From the NCBI GenBank assembly GCA_002436085.1, contig DIXT01000022.1, positions 62,001 through 126,000 on the forward strand: DNA of 64,000 nt. Direction: 5' to 3'. A program made the translations under genes and the position numbers. The number at the start of each line of letters is the position of its first letter. The first letter of the stretch is position 1. This document shows, piece by piece, positions 15,528 through 25,081 of the stretch. The notes under the pieces were generated by a model. That model searched no databases. It was not told the origin of the DNA and saw nothing but the letters and a program-made list of their open reading frames with translations. The stretch comes from Anaerolineaceae bacterium UBA6073 (GTDB taxonomy: Bacteria > Chloroflexota > Anaerolineae > Anaerolineales > Anaerolineaceae).

Positions 15528-17051
15528 ATGCTCGCACATGTGTTTTCCTGCGCGGTAATCGGCCTGGACGGGGTCATCATCGACATTGAGGTCGATTTTG
15601 GGCAGGGTTTACCCCACATGGCAATCGTGGGTCTGCCCGACGAAGCCGTGAAGGAAAGCCGCGAGCGCGTCTACTCCGCGATAAAAAATGCCGATCTGGC
15701 TTATCCCCGCAAAGCACTTACCGTCAACCTGGCGCCGGCCTCCGTACGCAAGGAAGGACCGTCTTTCGACCTGCCGATCGCCCTGGGCGTGCTGATTGCC
15801 GCCGAGCAGGTCAGCCAGGAGCAAATTGAAGGCGCTCTGGTCATCGGGGAGCTCTCTCTCGACGGCTCGGTGCGGCATGTGCGCGGCATGCTGGCTGTGG
15901 CGGCGGCAGCCAGGCAAGCCGGCTTCAAATCTCTATTCGTGCCGGCCGAGGATGCCCCTGAAGCCGCCCTTATCCCCGACATTACCGTCTATCCGGTGGC
16001 GTCGTTCGCGGAACTGTATCTGCACTTGACAGGCGAACAGCCGATCGCGCCAGCCGCTGCCGTGCCTTTCACACCGCAGCTTCCCCAGCTAAGCGATACC
16101 GATTTCAGCGAAATCAAAGGGCAGGAGCACGTCAAACGCGCCCTGGAAGTGGCAGCTGCCGGCAACCATAATGTCTTGATGTCGGGTCCGCCCGGCGCGG
16201 GGAAAACCCTGCTTGCCCGCGCGATTAACTCCATCCTGCCGGGACTGACGCTCGAAGAAGCGCTTGAGGTCACCCGCATTTACTCCATTTGCGATATGCT
16301 GCCGGCGGATACCCCGCTAATGCAGACGCGTCCCTTCCGCGCCCCGCACCACACCATCAGCCATGCCGGGTTGGTCGGCGGGGGCAACCTGCCGCACCCC
16401 GGCGAGATTTCCCTGGCGCACCGCGGCGTGCTCTTTCTGGACGAACTGCCGGAGTTCGGTCAGCGCATCCTGGAAGTGCTGCGCCAGCCGATTGAAGACA
16501 AGCGCGTCACTATCAGCCGCGCCAACGGCACGCTCACCTTTCCTGCCAATTTCATGCTCATCGGCGCGATGAACCCCTGCCCCTGCGGCTATTACGGAGA
16601 TAACCTCAAGCAGTGCACCTGCGCGCCAGGGGCCATTACTACCTACCAGAAACGCATCTCCGGACCGCTGCTGGACCGGATCGACATGCTGATTCACGTG
16701 CCCCGCGTGGATTATCAGAAGCTCAGCAGCAGCCGTCAGGGCGAAAGCTCGGCTGCAATTCGTGAGCGCGTGGAGCTTGCCCGCCAGCGACAAAGCGAGC
16801 GCTTTGCGGGCACGGCGCTTTTTTCCAACGCGGACATGAGCCCGGCGGAGCTGCGCCGCTTTTGCCCATTGGACGCCGCTTCCCAGGCACTGATGCAGAC
16901 CGCCATGCGCCAGCTGCAGCTGACCGCCCGAGGTTACCACCGCGTCCTCAAGCTGGCCCGCACAATTGCCGACCTGGCGGGCAGCGCTGAGATTACTCAA
17001 ATCCATCTGGCGGAAGCCCTGCAATACCGCGCCAGGGAATTTGAGTTTTAG
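15528..17051 (+). CDS. comM: YifB/ComM family Mg-chelatase-like AAA+ ATPase
   Basis: A 507-aa protein with the full ComM layout. An N-terminal S5-like/Lon-protease-like domain (VIIDIEVDFGQGLPHMAIVGLPDEAVKES cut short here) is followed by the Mg-chelatase AAA+ core with Walker A SGPPGAGKTLLARA and Walker B GVLFLDELPEF, and the C-terminal helical Mg-chelatase domain. A cysteine pair lies in NPCPCGYYGD. In other bacteria ComM is a hexameric helicase helping branch migration during natural transformation; YifB homologues are widespread outside competent species. No other competence gene is present. The likely leaderless start is described at 15493-15521. Confidence 0.93.
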   Translation: MLAHVFSCAVIGLDGVIIDIEVDFGQGLPHMAIVGLPDEAVKESRERVYSAIKNADLAYPRKALTVNLAPASVRKEGPSFDLPIALGVLIAAEQVSQEQIEGALVIGELSLDGSVRHVRGMLAVAAAARQAGFKSLFVPAEDAPEAALIPDITVYPVASFAELYLHLTGEQPIAPAAAVPFTPQLPQLSDTDFSEIKGQEHVKRALEVAAAGNHNVLMSGPPGAGKTLLARAINSILPGLTLEEALEVTRIYSICDMLPADTPLMQTRPFRAPHHTISHAGLVGGGNLPHPGEISLAHRGVLFLDELPEFGQRILEVLRQPIEDKRVTISRANGTLTFPANFMLIGAMNPCPCGYYGDNLKQCTCAPGAITTYQKRISGPLLDRIDMLIHVPRVDYQKLSSSRQGESSAAIRERVELARQRQSERFAGTALFSNADMSPAELRRFCPLDAASQALMQTAMRQLQLTARGYHRVLKLARTIADLAGSAEITQIHLAEALQYRAREFEF

Positions 17052-17139
17052 CCGCCATCTTACCGGCCGCCTGACGGTTGGTATTTCAGGCTTGGTAGCC
17101 AATAAAGCTATAAGTAGACACGATTAACAAGGAGAAGCA

Positions 17140-18057
17140 ATGAGAACAATTCAACTTGGCAGCTCGGGCTTACAGGTTCCAGTCGTCGGGGTCGGCTGCA
17201 TGCGCATCAAGACGCTCTCACCCGCCGAAGCAGAAGCTTTCGTCCAGGCAGCGCTCGCGCTGGGGGCAAACTTCTTCGATCACGCGGATATCTACGGCGG
17301 GGGCGTTTGCGAGGAAATCTTCGCGCAAGCGGTTCACATGAGCCCGGCCGTGCGCGAAACCCTCATTCTGCAGTCGAAAGTTGGCATCCGCGAGGGCATG
17401 TACGATTTCTCAAAGGAACACATCCTTTCCGCGGTGGACGGCTGCCTGGCGCGCTTAAAAACCGATTACCTGGACGTTCTGCTGCTGCACCGTCCCGACG
17501 CGCTGGTTGAACCTGAGGAGGTGGCGCAGGCTTTTGACGTGCTGGAAGCGGCGGGCAAGGTTCGATATTTTGGGGTTTCTAACCAGAAGCCCATGCAAAT
17601 CGCGCTTCTGCAAAAGTATGTGCGCCAACCGCTGCACGCCAACCAGCTCCAACTCAGCATCGCGCACGCCAACATGATTTCCAACGGCATCCATGTAAAC
17701 ACTGAGGAAGACGCCGCCCTGGACCGCGACGGCAGCGTGCTGGATTACTGCCGGCTGCACGACATTACCATCCAACCCTGGTCGCCTTTCCAGCACGGCT
17801 TTTTTAGCGGCGTGTTTCTGAATAATCCGGAATTTCCAGAGCTGAACGCCTGTCTCGACCAGCTTGCCAGGCAGTATGAGGTCAGCGGCACCAGCATCGC
17901 GCTGGCCTGGCTCCTGCGCCACCCCGCTAAAATGCAGCCCATCGTGGGGACGATGAACCCCGCCAGGCTGAAAGAGTGCGTTCAGGCCGCCGAAATCCAC
18001 CTGAGCCGCGAGGAGTGGTACAGCATTTACCGCGCCGCGGGGCACACCCTGCCCTGA
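17140..18057 (+). CDS. Aldo/keto reductase
   Basis: A 305-aa NADPH-dependent TIM-barrel oxidoreductase. The AKR catalytic set is visible: the Asp/Tyr region FFDHADIYGGG (Asp, Tyr), a lysine in LQSKVGI, and a histidine in DVLLLHRPDAL. It resembles the YdhF/YcsN-like subgroup, with RYFGVSNQKPMQI and QPWSPFQHGFFSG. AAGGAG precedes ATG 17140. It is flanked by intergenic gaps and looks monocistronic. Substrate unknown. Confidence 0.92.
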   Translation: MRTIQLGSSGLQVPVVGVGCMRIKTLSPAEAEAFVQAALALGANFFDHADIYGGGVCEEIFAQAVHMSPAVRETLILQSKVGIREGMYDFSKEHILSAVDGCLARLKTDYLDVLLLHRPDALVEPEEVAQAFDVLEAAGKVRYFGVSNQKPMQIALLQKYVRQPLHANQLQLSIAHANMISNGIHVNTEEDAALDRDGSVLDYCRLHDITIQPWSPFQHGFFSGVFLNNPEFPELNACLDQLARQYEVSGTSIALAWLLRHPAKMQPIVGTMNPARLKECVQAAEIHLSREEWYSIYRAAGHTLP

Positions 18058-18293
18058 ACGCTCTTGCGTTTCTGAGAATTGCCCTGGCCTGACGCGTTTC
18101 TGGAAAATAAACGTCAAAATGCCATCTGTTTTCCATGGGATTGCGAGTGTCTTTTCTGCTAAAAAGCTTTGCTCTTTGCCCCACCGACCTTACGAAATTC
18201 AGATCTTGGACGCAAGCTGTCAGGATATCGGCTTAAGCATAGTAAAATTAGATAAATTAGCGTTCCGTTTCACAATTCAATAAGGAGATACCC
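18058..18293. other. Intergenic stretch between reductase and lipoprotein genes
   Basis: I see no gene here. A TAAAAT box at 18243-18248 and AAGGAG before ATG 18294 suggest the lipoprotein promoter and ribosome binding site; no convincing -35 is visible. Confidence 0.5.
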
Positions 18294-19022
18294 ATGCGCA
18301 AAACGATCCCCATACTGTGTCTATTCTTTATTTTTTCCTTATCTGCCTGTTTCCCGCAGGTTGCCCAATCCCCACAAGTGGATTATTCCCCAACCCTGAC
18401 CTCATACGCCGTGGAAGTAATGAGCTTACAGCGCAACGTGCAAGAGCTTGAAACGCAAAAACAAACGCTTACGACTGAAAAAGAAGCTCTAAACCTACAA
18501 ATTACACAGCTGCAAACCCAGGCTGCGCAATCCGCGGAATCGGCTGCGCGCATCACAGAACTCGAAGACCAGATCGAGGATTTACAAAGCCAGTTGGAAG
18601 ATGCCGAAGTCGGCCTCAATGGTCTGGGAGAGATGGTTGCCGAATACGAGGAAATCCTGATGGGGGAATATTACGATGAAGACGGACTGATGGTCCTGTG
18701 CGCGGACGCCTTCGACGTCACGTTCGGTTATATTGACCGGGTCTCCATGCGTAAGCAGTTGGTAGATTATGTCTATAACCAATATGTCAACGACGGTTAC
18801 ACCGTTGATGTCAACACAGTTACCTCCGAGCACCAACAAATCTGGACGGATGAGCAGGATGCGCTGGTCAAGATCCATATTCTGGATTATCTGGAGCCCT
18901 ACGTAGTTACCTTTGAAAACCCTGAATATGACATTTACAGCGCGGTTTACTCTGTTCGCTGGCAGTGTTTCGTCGACCACCCGGTTTTGGAAGCGCGTTA
19001 TCTTGCTCTGCACGGAAATTAA
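18294..19022 (+). CDS. Coiled-coil lipoprotein of unknown function
   Basis: A 242-aa exported lipoprotein with signal peptide and lipobox SLSAC (Cys19). Residues about 40-110 form a strongly predicted heptad coiled coil (MSLQRNVQELETQKQTLTTE and on). The remaining 130 residues are an acidic globular part (EEILMGEYYDEDGLMVLCAD...). I recognise no family. It would sit on the outer face of the membrane and may oligomerise. AAGGAG precedes ATG 18294, and a strong terminator ends the transcript, so it is a single-gene unit. Confidence 0.8.
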   Translation: MRKTIPILCLFFIFSLSACFPQVAQSPQVDYSPTLTSYAVEVMSLQRNVQELETQKQTLTTEKEALNLQITQLQTQAAQSAESAARITELEDQIEDLQSQLEDAEVGLNGLGEMVAEYEEILMGEYYDEDGLMVLCADAFDVTFGYIDRVSMRKQLVDYVYNQYVNDGYTVDVNTVTSEHQQIWTDEQDALVKIHILDYLEPYVVTFENPEYDIYSAVYSVRWQCFVDHPVLEARYLALHGN

Positions 19023-19047
19023 CCTCACCGCGTGAGTCCACGCTTGT

Positions 19048-19080
19048 AAGGCACGGATGATCGGATATCCGTGCCTTTTT
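19048..19080 (+). terminator. Terminator of the lipoprotein gene
   Basis: An 11-bp stem, AAGGCACGGAT (19048-19058) with its complement (19067-19077), runs into TTTTT. Confidence 0.93.
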
Positions 19081-19180
19081 GCCCCAGCGCGCCCACCTTT
19101 TCCCGCGAAGCGTTTCTGTCTGTTCGCCTCAGCCAAAAAAGCAGGCTTTCACCTCACATTTCCCACGTTTCCAACTCGTT

Positions 19181-19186
19181 TATAAT
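19181..19186 (+). promoter_or_regulatory. -10 box placing +1 at the ATG of the kinase-like gene
   Basis: A perfect TATAAT lies six bases before ATG 19193. The base seven positions past the box is the A of ATG, so the mRNA would be leaderless. The -35 region (about 19158-19163) is poor. Confidence 0.5.
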
Positions 19187-19192
19187 GGCGTA

Positions 19193-22093
19193 ATGGCAAG
19201 CACGGTTTTTGGACGTAAATTCCACTGGCAGCTGCGCGAGCAAATCGGCAAAGGGGACGCCGGGGAAGTTCTGCGCGTGCAGACCGAACTTGGTCGCGAC
19301 CGCGGTTTGATGAAGCGCCCGGTGCAGAACGTCTCCGGCGGAACGATTGTGCGGCAGGCAGTCCAGATTGAAAACGAAGGGAAAGTGTTGGCCGCCCTGA
19401 ACGGGCTGGACACGCGCCGCAACAACCTGACCGTGCACACACCGCTGCTGCTTGACCAGAGCCCGGAGGGCACGTCCAGAACCGCGGCACTCTTTATCGT
19501 CAGCGAAGAAGTGCCCGGCATTGCGATTTCCAACCTGCTAAAGAATTTGCTCCAGAAGAACGCTTCTTTCTCACAGACGCTTGTGCTAAAAGTACTCTCC
19601 AGTCTGTTCACGCTGCTCTCGCAGGTGCACGCCCAGGGCATTGCCTGGAATGACGTCAAGATGGAGCATATTTTTTGGGACGAGACCACCAACACGCTCT
19701 CGTTTATCGACTGGGGCAACGGCTTGTTTTTTGACCCCGCTGAAGAGCTGCATCCTCAACACCCGGTAAACTTGGATTACCAGCAATTTATCAACGAGGG
19801 TAATTTGCTGTTGAACCAGATTTCCCCGGAGCTTATCGGTGAAATTGATTGGCCTCAGGATGCTTCCAATCTCACGCCCGAAACACTACTGCAGCTGCAA
19901 CACCGTGTGGAATACATGGAAGCGCACCTCACCATGCGCGTTAAAGAATACCAGCTGGCTTTCGATAAAAGTTCACGACAGGTTGATAGTTTGGCCGAGC
20001 TGCAGGATATTCTCGAGCTCAAACAAGCGCTGGGGAAGCTGGGCGTGCAGGTACAATCCCAAGCCGCTCTGCAGTCCGCCCGGAGCTTTGCCCTGCGCCT
20101 CGCGCGAGTTAAAGCCTACACCGAGCTGCACACTCTTATCGAACTGCTCAGAACCTACACCCCCGATGAAGTAAACCAGAGCTGGCAGTTGGTGGATTAT
20201 CTTCTGAGCCTGGAAGACGCCTATGACCGGCCGGCTTTTCCGCTTGTGCTTGCCAAAACCATCGCCAATGACTTGCCCGGCGCGATCTGGGAACTGGTAG
20301 GCGCGAGAGCCCTCTCCAGGAATGTTCCCCGCCTTACCAGCATTCAATTGGCTATGCGCAGCGCGTTCGGCGTGCCGGAGGCTCTGCGCGAGACCCTCTT
20401 CGCTCAGCTGCTGGGCTGGCAGGAAGAAAGTCTCACCCGACTGCAGCACACCCGCCAGCAATACCCGGATGAAAACGACGCGATTTTAGCGCTCGAAGCT
20501 TTCACCGGCAGCCTTGAAGCGCTTACCTCCAACTGGCAGCAGCTGAGCGCTGGCGAAATGCTCGGAGATAAACTCCTTCTTCTTCGCGACTTAATGCGCT
20601 CTCCTGGCGCGCACCTGACAAACCTTCCAGCAGTGCTGCCGCAAGCGCTGAACCTGGAATTAGCAAAAACACGCGAAATCCTGACCTTCTGGACGGAAGG
20701 CGAGCTAAAAAAATGCCAGGACGCGCTCTTGAATTTCTTCCTGCTCGAGCCCAGCATGCCTTACCTGAGGGAAATATCCACGGGAATTGACGCTCTTCAG
20801 TCCTGGATGAGCGAGCTTTCGCGCGGACCCCAACCAAGCCAGACTGTAAATGATTTTGGGCGCGGGATGCGCGCGCGGAGACCGGAAGTGGCAAAGTTTC
20901 TAAGTCAACCCGCCTGGTTTACCAGCCTGGTGCAGTGCGTGGAAGCCCTTTCACATGCCTCGGATGAAGAAACATTACGACAGCAAGCAGTCAGTAATCA
21001 GTGGCCAGTTCCCTGGTTGGAGTACGGCGAAATCACCATTGAATACCTGGCTGCCGCCAAAGCTATGGCCAGCATGAGCGCCGCTCAAAAAGAAGCGCTG
21101 GCTGGCTTTCACCAGGCTCTGCGCGAAGACCAGGACCTGCCTGCCGCGCTTTCAAGGCTCAAGCCGCTCCTACCCGAGTTCTACGGCCTCTACCGCTTGC
21201 TTGCCCAGACCAACGAAAACCTTTTCAGTCTGCTGCCCGTGCAGACCCAAGCAGCAGACGCGGCCGCCTTTCCGCCAACGGACCAGCCAAACGTGATTCA
21301 AGCCCTAACCGCATTAAACTATCTTAAGCTCTGGAAAGAATCCCAGCTCAATTCGGTTAGCGCGTTAGGCGCGGATCCGCCAGCAGAATTTGCGGGCTGG
21401 CATTTAGTCACAGCCGCTCACGATGCTCAGAAGAGCTGGAAGCTAAACTTGCAGCCCGCCCTGACCCTGCTTAAGCAGATGCGCTGGGACGCGCTGGCCA
21501 AATTTGCCCGCGCGACCCCCTTGCCCGCCGGCCTGAGCGACTGCACACAAGCGCTTATTGGGCTGGTGGAAAACTGGCGCCGTCTGCAGGAAACAGGCGT
21601 ATTCCCTGAAAACGTGCGCGAGATGATTACGCTTGCCGATCAAGCCCAAACAGAATTCTTTGCCTTCTGGCAGGAACAGGAACAAATCTCCTCCCGTCCT
21701 ATGCGCTGGCTGATCCAGATGAACCAGCCTGCTTTCAGCGGCATTAACCAATCGCTTCAGCAGCTGCTGCGCCACCTGCAAACCCTGGAACGCACTTTGC
21801 TCGCGCTTGCCCGGCCCGGGATTGCCCGTTCCCGCCTGGCCTGGAACAGCGCCGGAGACATGATGTTCGCGCTGGGTCAGGTCTACGCCCTGCTGGAGCC
21901 GCCTTCCCGGAAACCATCCCGAATCCGCCTGTGGCAAGAGCAGTACAATCAGGTGCTTAAGCAAACTGAGTGGAAAAACGCCGCCAGTTTGTTGGAATCC
22001 CTTGACCCTGCGCACCCGCTGGCAGCCTGGTTCCAGGAGCTGGCGTCCAAGGATATTGACATCTTCAACGAATACCCCAATCAAAAATGGTAA
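19193..22093 (+). CDS. Atypical protein-kinase-like protein with large helical region
   Basis: A 966-aa protein, start ATG 19193 (MASTVFGRKFHWQLREQIGK); the open frame reaches back to 19079, but that part overlaps the previous terminator. Residues about 10-200 fit a kinase fold: glycine loop IGKGDAG (18-24), lysine in LMKRP (Lys41), helix-C Glu60/62, catalytic-loop Asp154 in WNDVKMEH (the usual Asn is His159), and DFG-like DWG (Asp173). The remaining 750 residues are helical, Leu/Gln-rich and unrecognised. A possible heptad region lies after residue 225. There is no membrane segment. It heads a unit with a second kinase-like gene (24 nt on) and a membrane repeat protein. Activity is unproven. 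Confidence 0.72.
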   Translation: MASTVFGRKFHWQLREQIGKGDAGEVLRVQTELGRDRGLMKRPVQNVSGGTIVRQAVQIENEGKVLAALNGLDTRRNNLTVHTPLLLDQSPEGTSRTAALFIVSEEVPGIAISNLLKNLLQKNASFSQTLVLKVLSSLFTLLSQVHAQGIAWNDVKMEHIFWDETTNTLSFIDWGNGLFFDPAEELHPQHPVNLDYQQFINEGNLLLNQISPELIGEIDWPQDASNLTPETLLQLQHRVEYMEAHLTMRVKEYQLAFDKSSRQVDSLAELQDILELKQALGKLGVQVQSQAALQSARSFALRLARVKAYTELHTLIELLRTYTPDEVNQSWQLVDYLLSLEDAYDRPAFPLVLAKTIANDLPGAIWELVGARALSRNVPRLTSIQLAMRSAFGVPEALRETLFAQLLGWQEESLTRLQHTRQQYPDENDAILALEAFTGSLEALTSNWQQLSAGEMLGDKLLLLRDLMRSPGAHLTNLPAVLPQALNLELAKTREILTFWTEGELKKCQDALLNFFLLEPSMPYLREISTGIDALQSWMSELSRGPQPSQTVNDFGRGMRARRPEVAKFLSQPAWFTSLVQCVEALSHASDEETLRQQAVSNQWPVPWLEYGEITIEYLAAAKAMASMSAAQKEALAGFHQALREDQDLPAALSRLKPLLPEFYGLYRLLAQTNENLFSLLPVQTQAADAAAFPPTDQPNVIQALTALNYLKLWKESQLNSVSALGADPPAEFAGWHLVTAAHDAQKSWKLNLQPALTLLKQMRWDALAKFARATPLPAGLSDCTQALIGLVENWRRLQETGVFPENVREMITLADQAQTEFFAFWQEQEQISSRPMRWLIQMNQPAFSGINQSLQQLLRHLQTLERTLLALARPGIARSRLAWNSAGDMMFALGQVYALLEPPSRKPSRIRLWQEQYNQVLKQTEWKNAASLLESLDPAHPLAAWFQELASKDIDIFNEYPNQKW

Positions 22094-22116
22094 AATAGCC
22101 CGAATTTACGGACAAA

Positions 22117-23127
22117 ATGATAGAGAAAAAACTAAGCCCCCAAAACGGATTGTATCTCGCGGAGCCGCTGGACACCTGGTTGACCGCTGGGAACCACGAC
22201 TACGCTATCCCTGAAGCCGCTGGCTCCAGCGCGCGCGTCTTCCTGCTGAAAGACGAATCAGGCAGCAGCGCCTACAAGCGCGACCCGGCTTTCAAAGTAA
22301 TGCGGCACGACAAATTATCGTACGCCAAACCCCTGTTCCTGGAGGAGTACAAGATCCTGGCCGGACTGAACGGCATTCAAGGGCTCACTTCCATGCTGCA
22401 GGGCGGCTTTCTCAAGCCCGACCCAAGCAGCGTCTGGCCATCGGAACTGGCGCCGCTCTCCAAAGATGCCGAGCAAAAAGCCAGCGCGGTACAGGTCAGC
22501 GGTAAGTTGGCGCTGTTTTCCCCCGAGGAAACCGGCGACTTGCTGCAAGAAATGGACGAACGACTATCGGACGGCTGGCTGCCTTTTCTCATTCTCGAAC
22601 GGCGCTGGGAAGACAACCTTTACATGCTTTGTGACGCCGGCTATACCCGCGGTAATTTCGCAAAGAACCTGACCATGAAACAGGTCCTGGATATCTCCAT
22701 CCAGATTTGTGACATTCTCGCCCAGGCGCATCAGCGCGGCGCGACATTCCTGGATCACAAGCTGCTGCATTACTACTGGAACGAATACCGTCAGAAAGTG
22801 ATCATGATCGACTGGAACATCGGTCATTGGCAGCCTGAGAACATGCAGCCCGAAGTGCTGCAGTTTGACCTGGTGCAGTTCAGTTCCCGCGCCATGCATC
22901 ACATTTTCACCGGTCGTCAGGCGCCGGGCTCGGTAGCTGTCGGTCCAAACCGCCCGGAAGATATCGCCAGCGCGCCGAGGCACTTCAAGGCTTCCTATTC
23001 CTATGACGTCCAAAACCGGCTGAATCAGGAAGAAATGCGTTTTCTGGAAAAGGCTTTGGACGGAGCTTTCTTGAGCGCCGCGGAGATGCGCGAGCATTTG
23101 CAGTTCCTTGCCAGCAAACGGCTATAA
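22117..23127 (+). CDS. Second atypical kinase-like protein
   Basis: A 336-aa protein following the first kinase-like gene by 23 nt. Kinase-like landmarks are the lysine in AFKVMRHD (about residue 60), a helix-C glutamate in LFLEEYKIL, a catalytic-loop equivalent ATFLDHKLLHYYW with Asp but no HRD and His in place of Asn, and IDWN in place of DFG. The glycine loop is not conserved. The wording around the catalytic loop (H in the Asn position, IDW after it) parallels the upstream protein, so the two seem to be diverged relatives. TAAAAT at 22090-22095 could act as an internal promoter. No ribosome binding site is visible. Confidence 0.68.
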   Translation: MIEKKLSPQNGLYLAEPLDTWLTAGNHDYAIPEAAGSSARVFLLKDESGSSAYKRDPAFKVMRHDKLSYAKPLFLEEYKILAGLNGIQGLTSMLQGGFLKPDPSSVWPSELAPLSKDAEQKASAVQVSGKLALFSPEETGDLLQEMDERLSDGWLPFLILERRWEDNLYMLCDAGYTRGNFAKNLTMKQVLDISIQICDILAQAHQRGATFLDHKLLHYYWNEYRQKVIMIDWNIGHWQPENMQPEVLQFDLVQFSSRAMHHIFTGRQAPGSVAVGPNRPEDIASAPRHFKASYSYDVQNRLNQEEMRFLEKALDGAFLSAAEMREHLQFLASKRL

Positions 23128-23162
23128 TCACCATACATTTCTACATCTGAAAGGAGCCTCCA

Positions 23163-24986
23163 ATGATTCTCGACCTCATTGAACAGGCCAAAGCTCTACT
23201 GAAAAAGAATAATCCTGCGGATGAAGAACTACTGCAGGTAGAAAACGCGCTTTCAACTTATCTGGAAGCCCTGGCCACGCATCGCATCTCGGATCAGGTG
23301 GACCTGGACGATGTTGACGAAGCCAACCGCCTCCTGCGCGAAGTCCGGCGGGAACGCGGACGGCGGGCAACCAGCCCGGCAGAACCCCCGCAGGAAGACA
23401 CTCCGGCAGCTCCGGTGAGACCCGTTCCCACCCAGCCATTCGCGCCAAAACCCGCACCCAACCGCCTGGACTTGCAGAGCGACGCCGGCTTAGACCCCCT
23501 GCGCAAGTTCTTCCAATCCAGCCACGACCCCGAAGCCGAAAGGATGATGGACGAAGCCGAAGAGCTCTTTTACAAGGGCAATTACCAGGCTGCCATCCCG
23601 CTTTATGAAAAAGTCATGCAGATGGAACCCGGTTGGTCGCGGGCAGAAGAACACCACTCGGAAGCCGAGGAGTTCTTGCGCTCCGGCAACATCCCTTCGG
23701 TCGCCTTACCGCCAGAAGCCGGCAAAGCTTACGGCAAAGCCCAGAGCGCTGCGCGCGTCTTCCGCTATCAGGTAGCGTTGAATTATCTCGACGAAGCCTT
23801 TGACCACTTGCAAGACGCCGGCATCAAACGTTGGCGTGAGGGCGAAGAACTGCGCCACGACCTGGAAAACCAGATGCAGGCTTACGATGTCTACAAAGAA
23901 GGCCTGAATCTGCTGACCCAGGGCGAACTGGTGCAAGCGCTCGGCAAAATTCAGACGGCCGCCAGCGCGGTCGCCATCCCGGAATACCTGGATAAGGCCG
24001 CGGAAGTGCGCGCTGATATCTCTTTGCTCGAAGAGGTCAGCGATATCGTCAGCCTGAGCGGAAAAATCCCACCCGGCAAGCTTGCGGACGCCAAGAGCAA
24101 GTTGGAACGGCTGCGTATGAAGTACGGCAGCATTGCCCAGATCAGCCGCCTGCAAAACCGCCTGGATTTGCTCATTCCCGCCACCATCCAATCGCTGCTG
24201 GAAAATACCCAACGCCTAAGCAAAGACGCGGCCAGCGCGCCAACGCTCGCCAACGCGCTCCAGAAAATCGCCGGCGCGCGTGAAAACCTGGACCTCTTGC
24301 GCCAGCTCGACGCCTACGATTCGCAGAGCCTGCTGCTGGAAAATGAGATCAGCAGCCTGGAATCCGAGATCGAAACCTATCAGGACGCAATCAACCGCGC
24401 GCTGGAAGCCCAGAAAAGCGGCAGCCGCTTTTTCGCGTTGGATGCCTATATGATCAGCCGCGGCGTGCGTAAGCGCTTTCCGAATGACCCCCAGGTGATT
24501 ACGCTCAAACGCGCGCTCTCGCTCAGCTACCTGGTGGCAGTAGTAGGAGGGCTTCTGGCGATTATCGTGCTCGGGCTGCTCATCAGTGTGGCTACGCGCA
24601 GCATAAGCAGTTCAATGCAGGCGCGCAACCTGGCCCGCACCCCAACCGCCACTTTCACGCCTACTATCACGCTGACCCCCACGATCACCCCGACGCCCAC
24701 CAAAACGCTTACGCCCACGCCAGATTACTCACCAACCCCGACCAAAACAGCGACCCCCACCCCGGTGATGTACGTCGAGACGATTCGGCAGGTTTATGCC
24801 CGCAACGACTGTTACGAAGGGTATATCGCCACCGGGCGTATTCCACAGGGAACTTTGGTCACGCTGCTGCCAATGCCAGAACGGCGCTTCGACAACTTCA
24901 ATCGCGAGTGTCTGTTGGTGGAATTCCGCGGCAATGGCTTCTCCATCATCGGTTACGTATTGCTGGTGGATGTGATTGCCAAGTAG
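23163..24986 (+). CDS. Membrane-anchored helical-repeat protein with Thr/Pro linker
   Basis: A 607-aa protein, third in the kinase-like unit, with AAGGAG before ATG 23163. Order of parts: an N-terminal helical domain (1-65), a Pro-rich linker (about 75-105), a TPR-like unit (AEELFYKGNYQAAIPLYEKV), long helical segments to about 445, one transmembrane helix (about 453-476, SYLVAVVGGLLAIIVLGLL), a Thr/Pro-rich spacer (about 488-535) and a small outer domain (about 540-607) with SH3-like features. With a cytoplasmic N-terminus this places the repeats inside and the small domain outside, a layout suited to linking an intracellular module to the envelope. No family recognised. Confidence 0.78.
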   Translation: MILDLIEQAKALLKKNNPADEELLQVENALSTYLEALATHRISDQVDLDDVDEANRLLREVRRERGRRATSPAEPPQEDTPAAPVRPVPTQPFAPKPAPNRLDLQSDAGLDPLRKFFQSSHDPEAERMMDEAEELFYKGNYQAAIPLYEKVMQMEPGWSRAEEHHSEAEEFLRSGNIPSVALPPEAGKAYGKAQSAARVFRYQVALNYLDEAFDHLQDAGIKRWREGEELRHDLENQMQAYDVYKEGLNLLTQGELVQALGKIQTAASAVAIPEYLDKAAEVRADISLLEEVSDIVSLSGKIPPGKLADAKSKLERLRMKYGSIAQISRLQNRLDLLIPATIQSLLENTQRLSKDAASAPTLANALQKIAGARENLDLLRQLDAYDSQSLLLENEISSLESEIETYQDAINRALEAQKSGSRFFALDAYMISRGVRKRFPNDPQVITLKRALSLSYLVAVVGGLLAIIVLGLLISVATRSISSSMQARNLARTPTATFTPTITLTPTITPTPTKTLTPTPDYSPTPTKTATPTPVMYVETIRQVYARNDCYEGYIATGRIPQGTLVTLLPMPERRFDNFNRECLLVEFRGNGFSIIGYVLLVDVIAK

Positions 24987-25008
24987 AGCAATAGTCTCCA
25001 GACTATCG

Positions 25009-25048
25009 AACCCGGAGTTCCCTGAAGGAAAGCCGGGTTTGTGTTTTC
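25009..25048 (+). terminator. Terminator of the kinase-like unit
   Basis: AACCCGG (25009-25015) pairs with CCGGGTT (25033-25039), with an inner TTCC/GGAA stem, followed by a T-rich tract. A TATAAT box for folC follows at 25056-25061. Confidence 0.8.
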
Positions 25049-25081
25049 ATGAGGATATAATATAGGCGCAGGTTCATGCGT

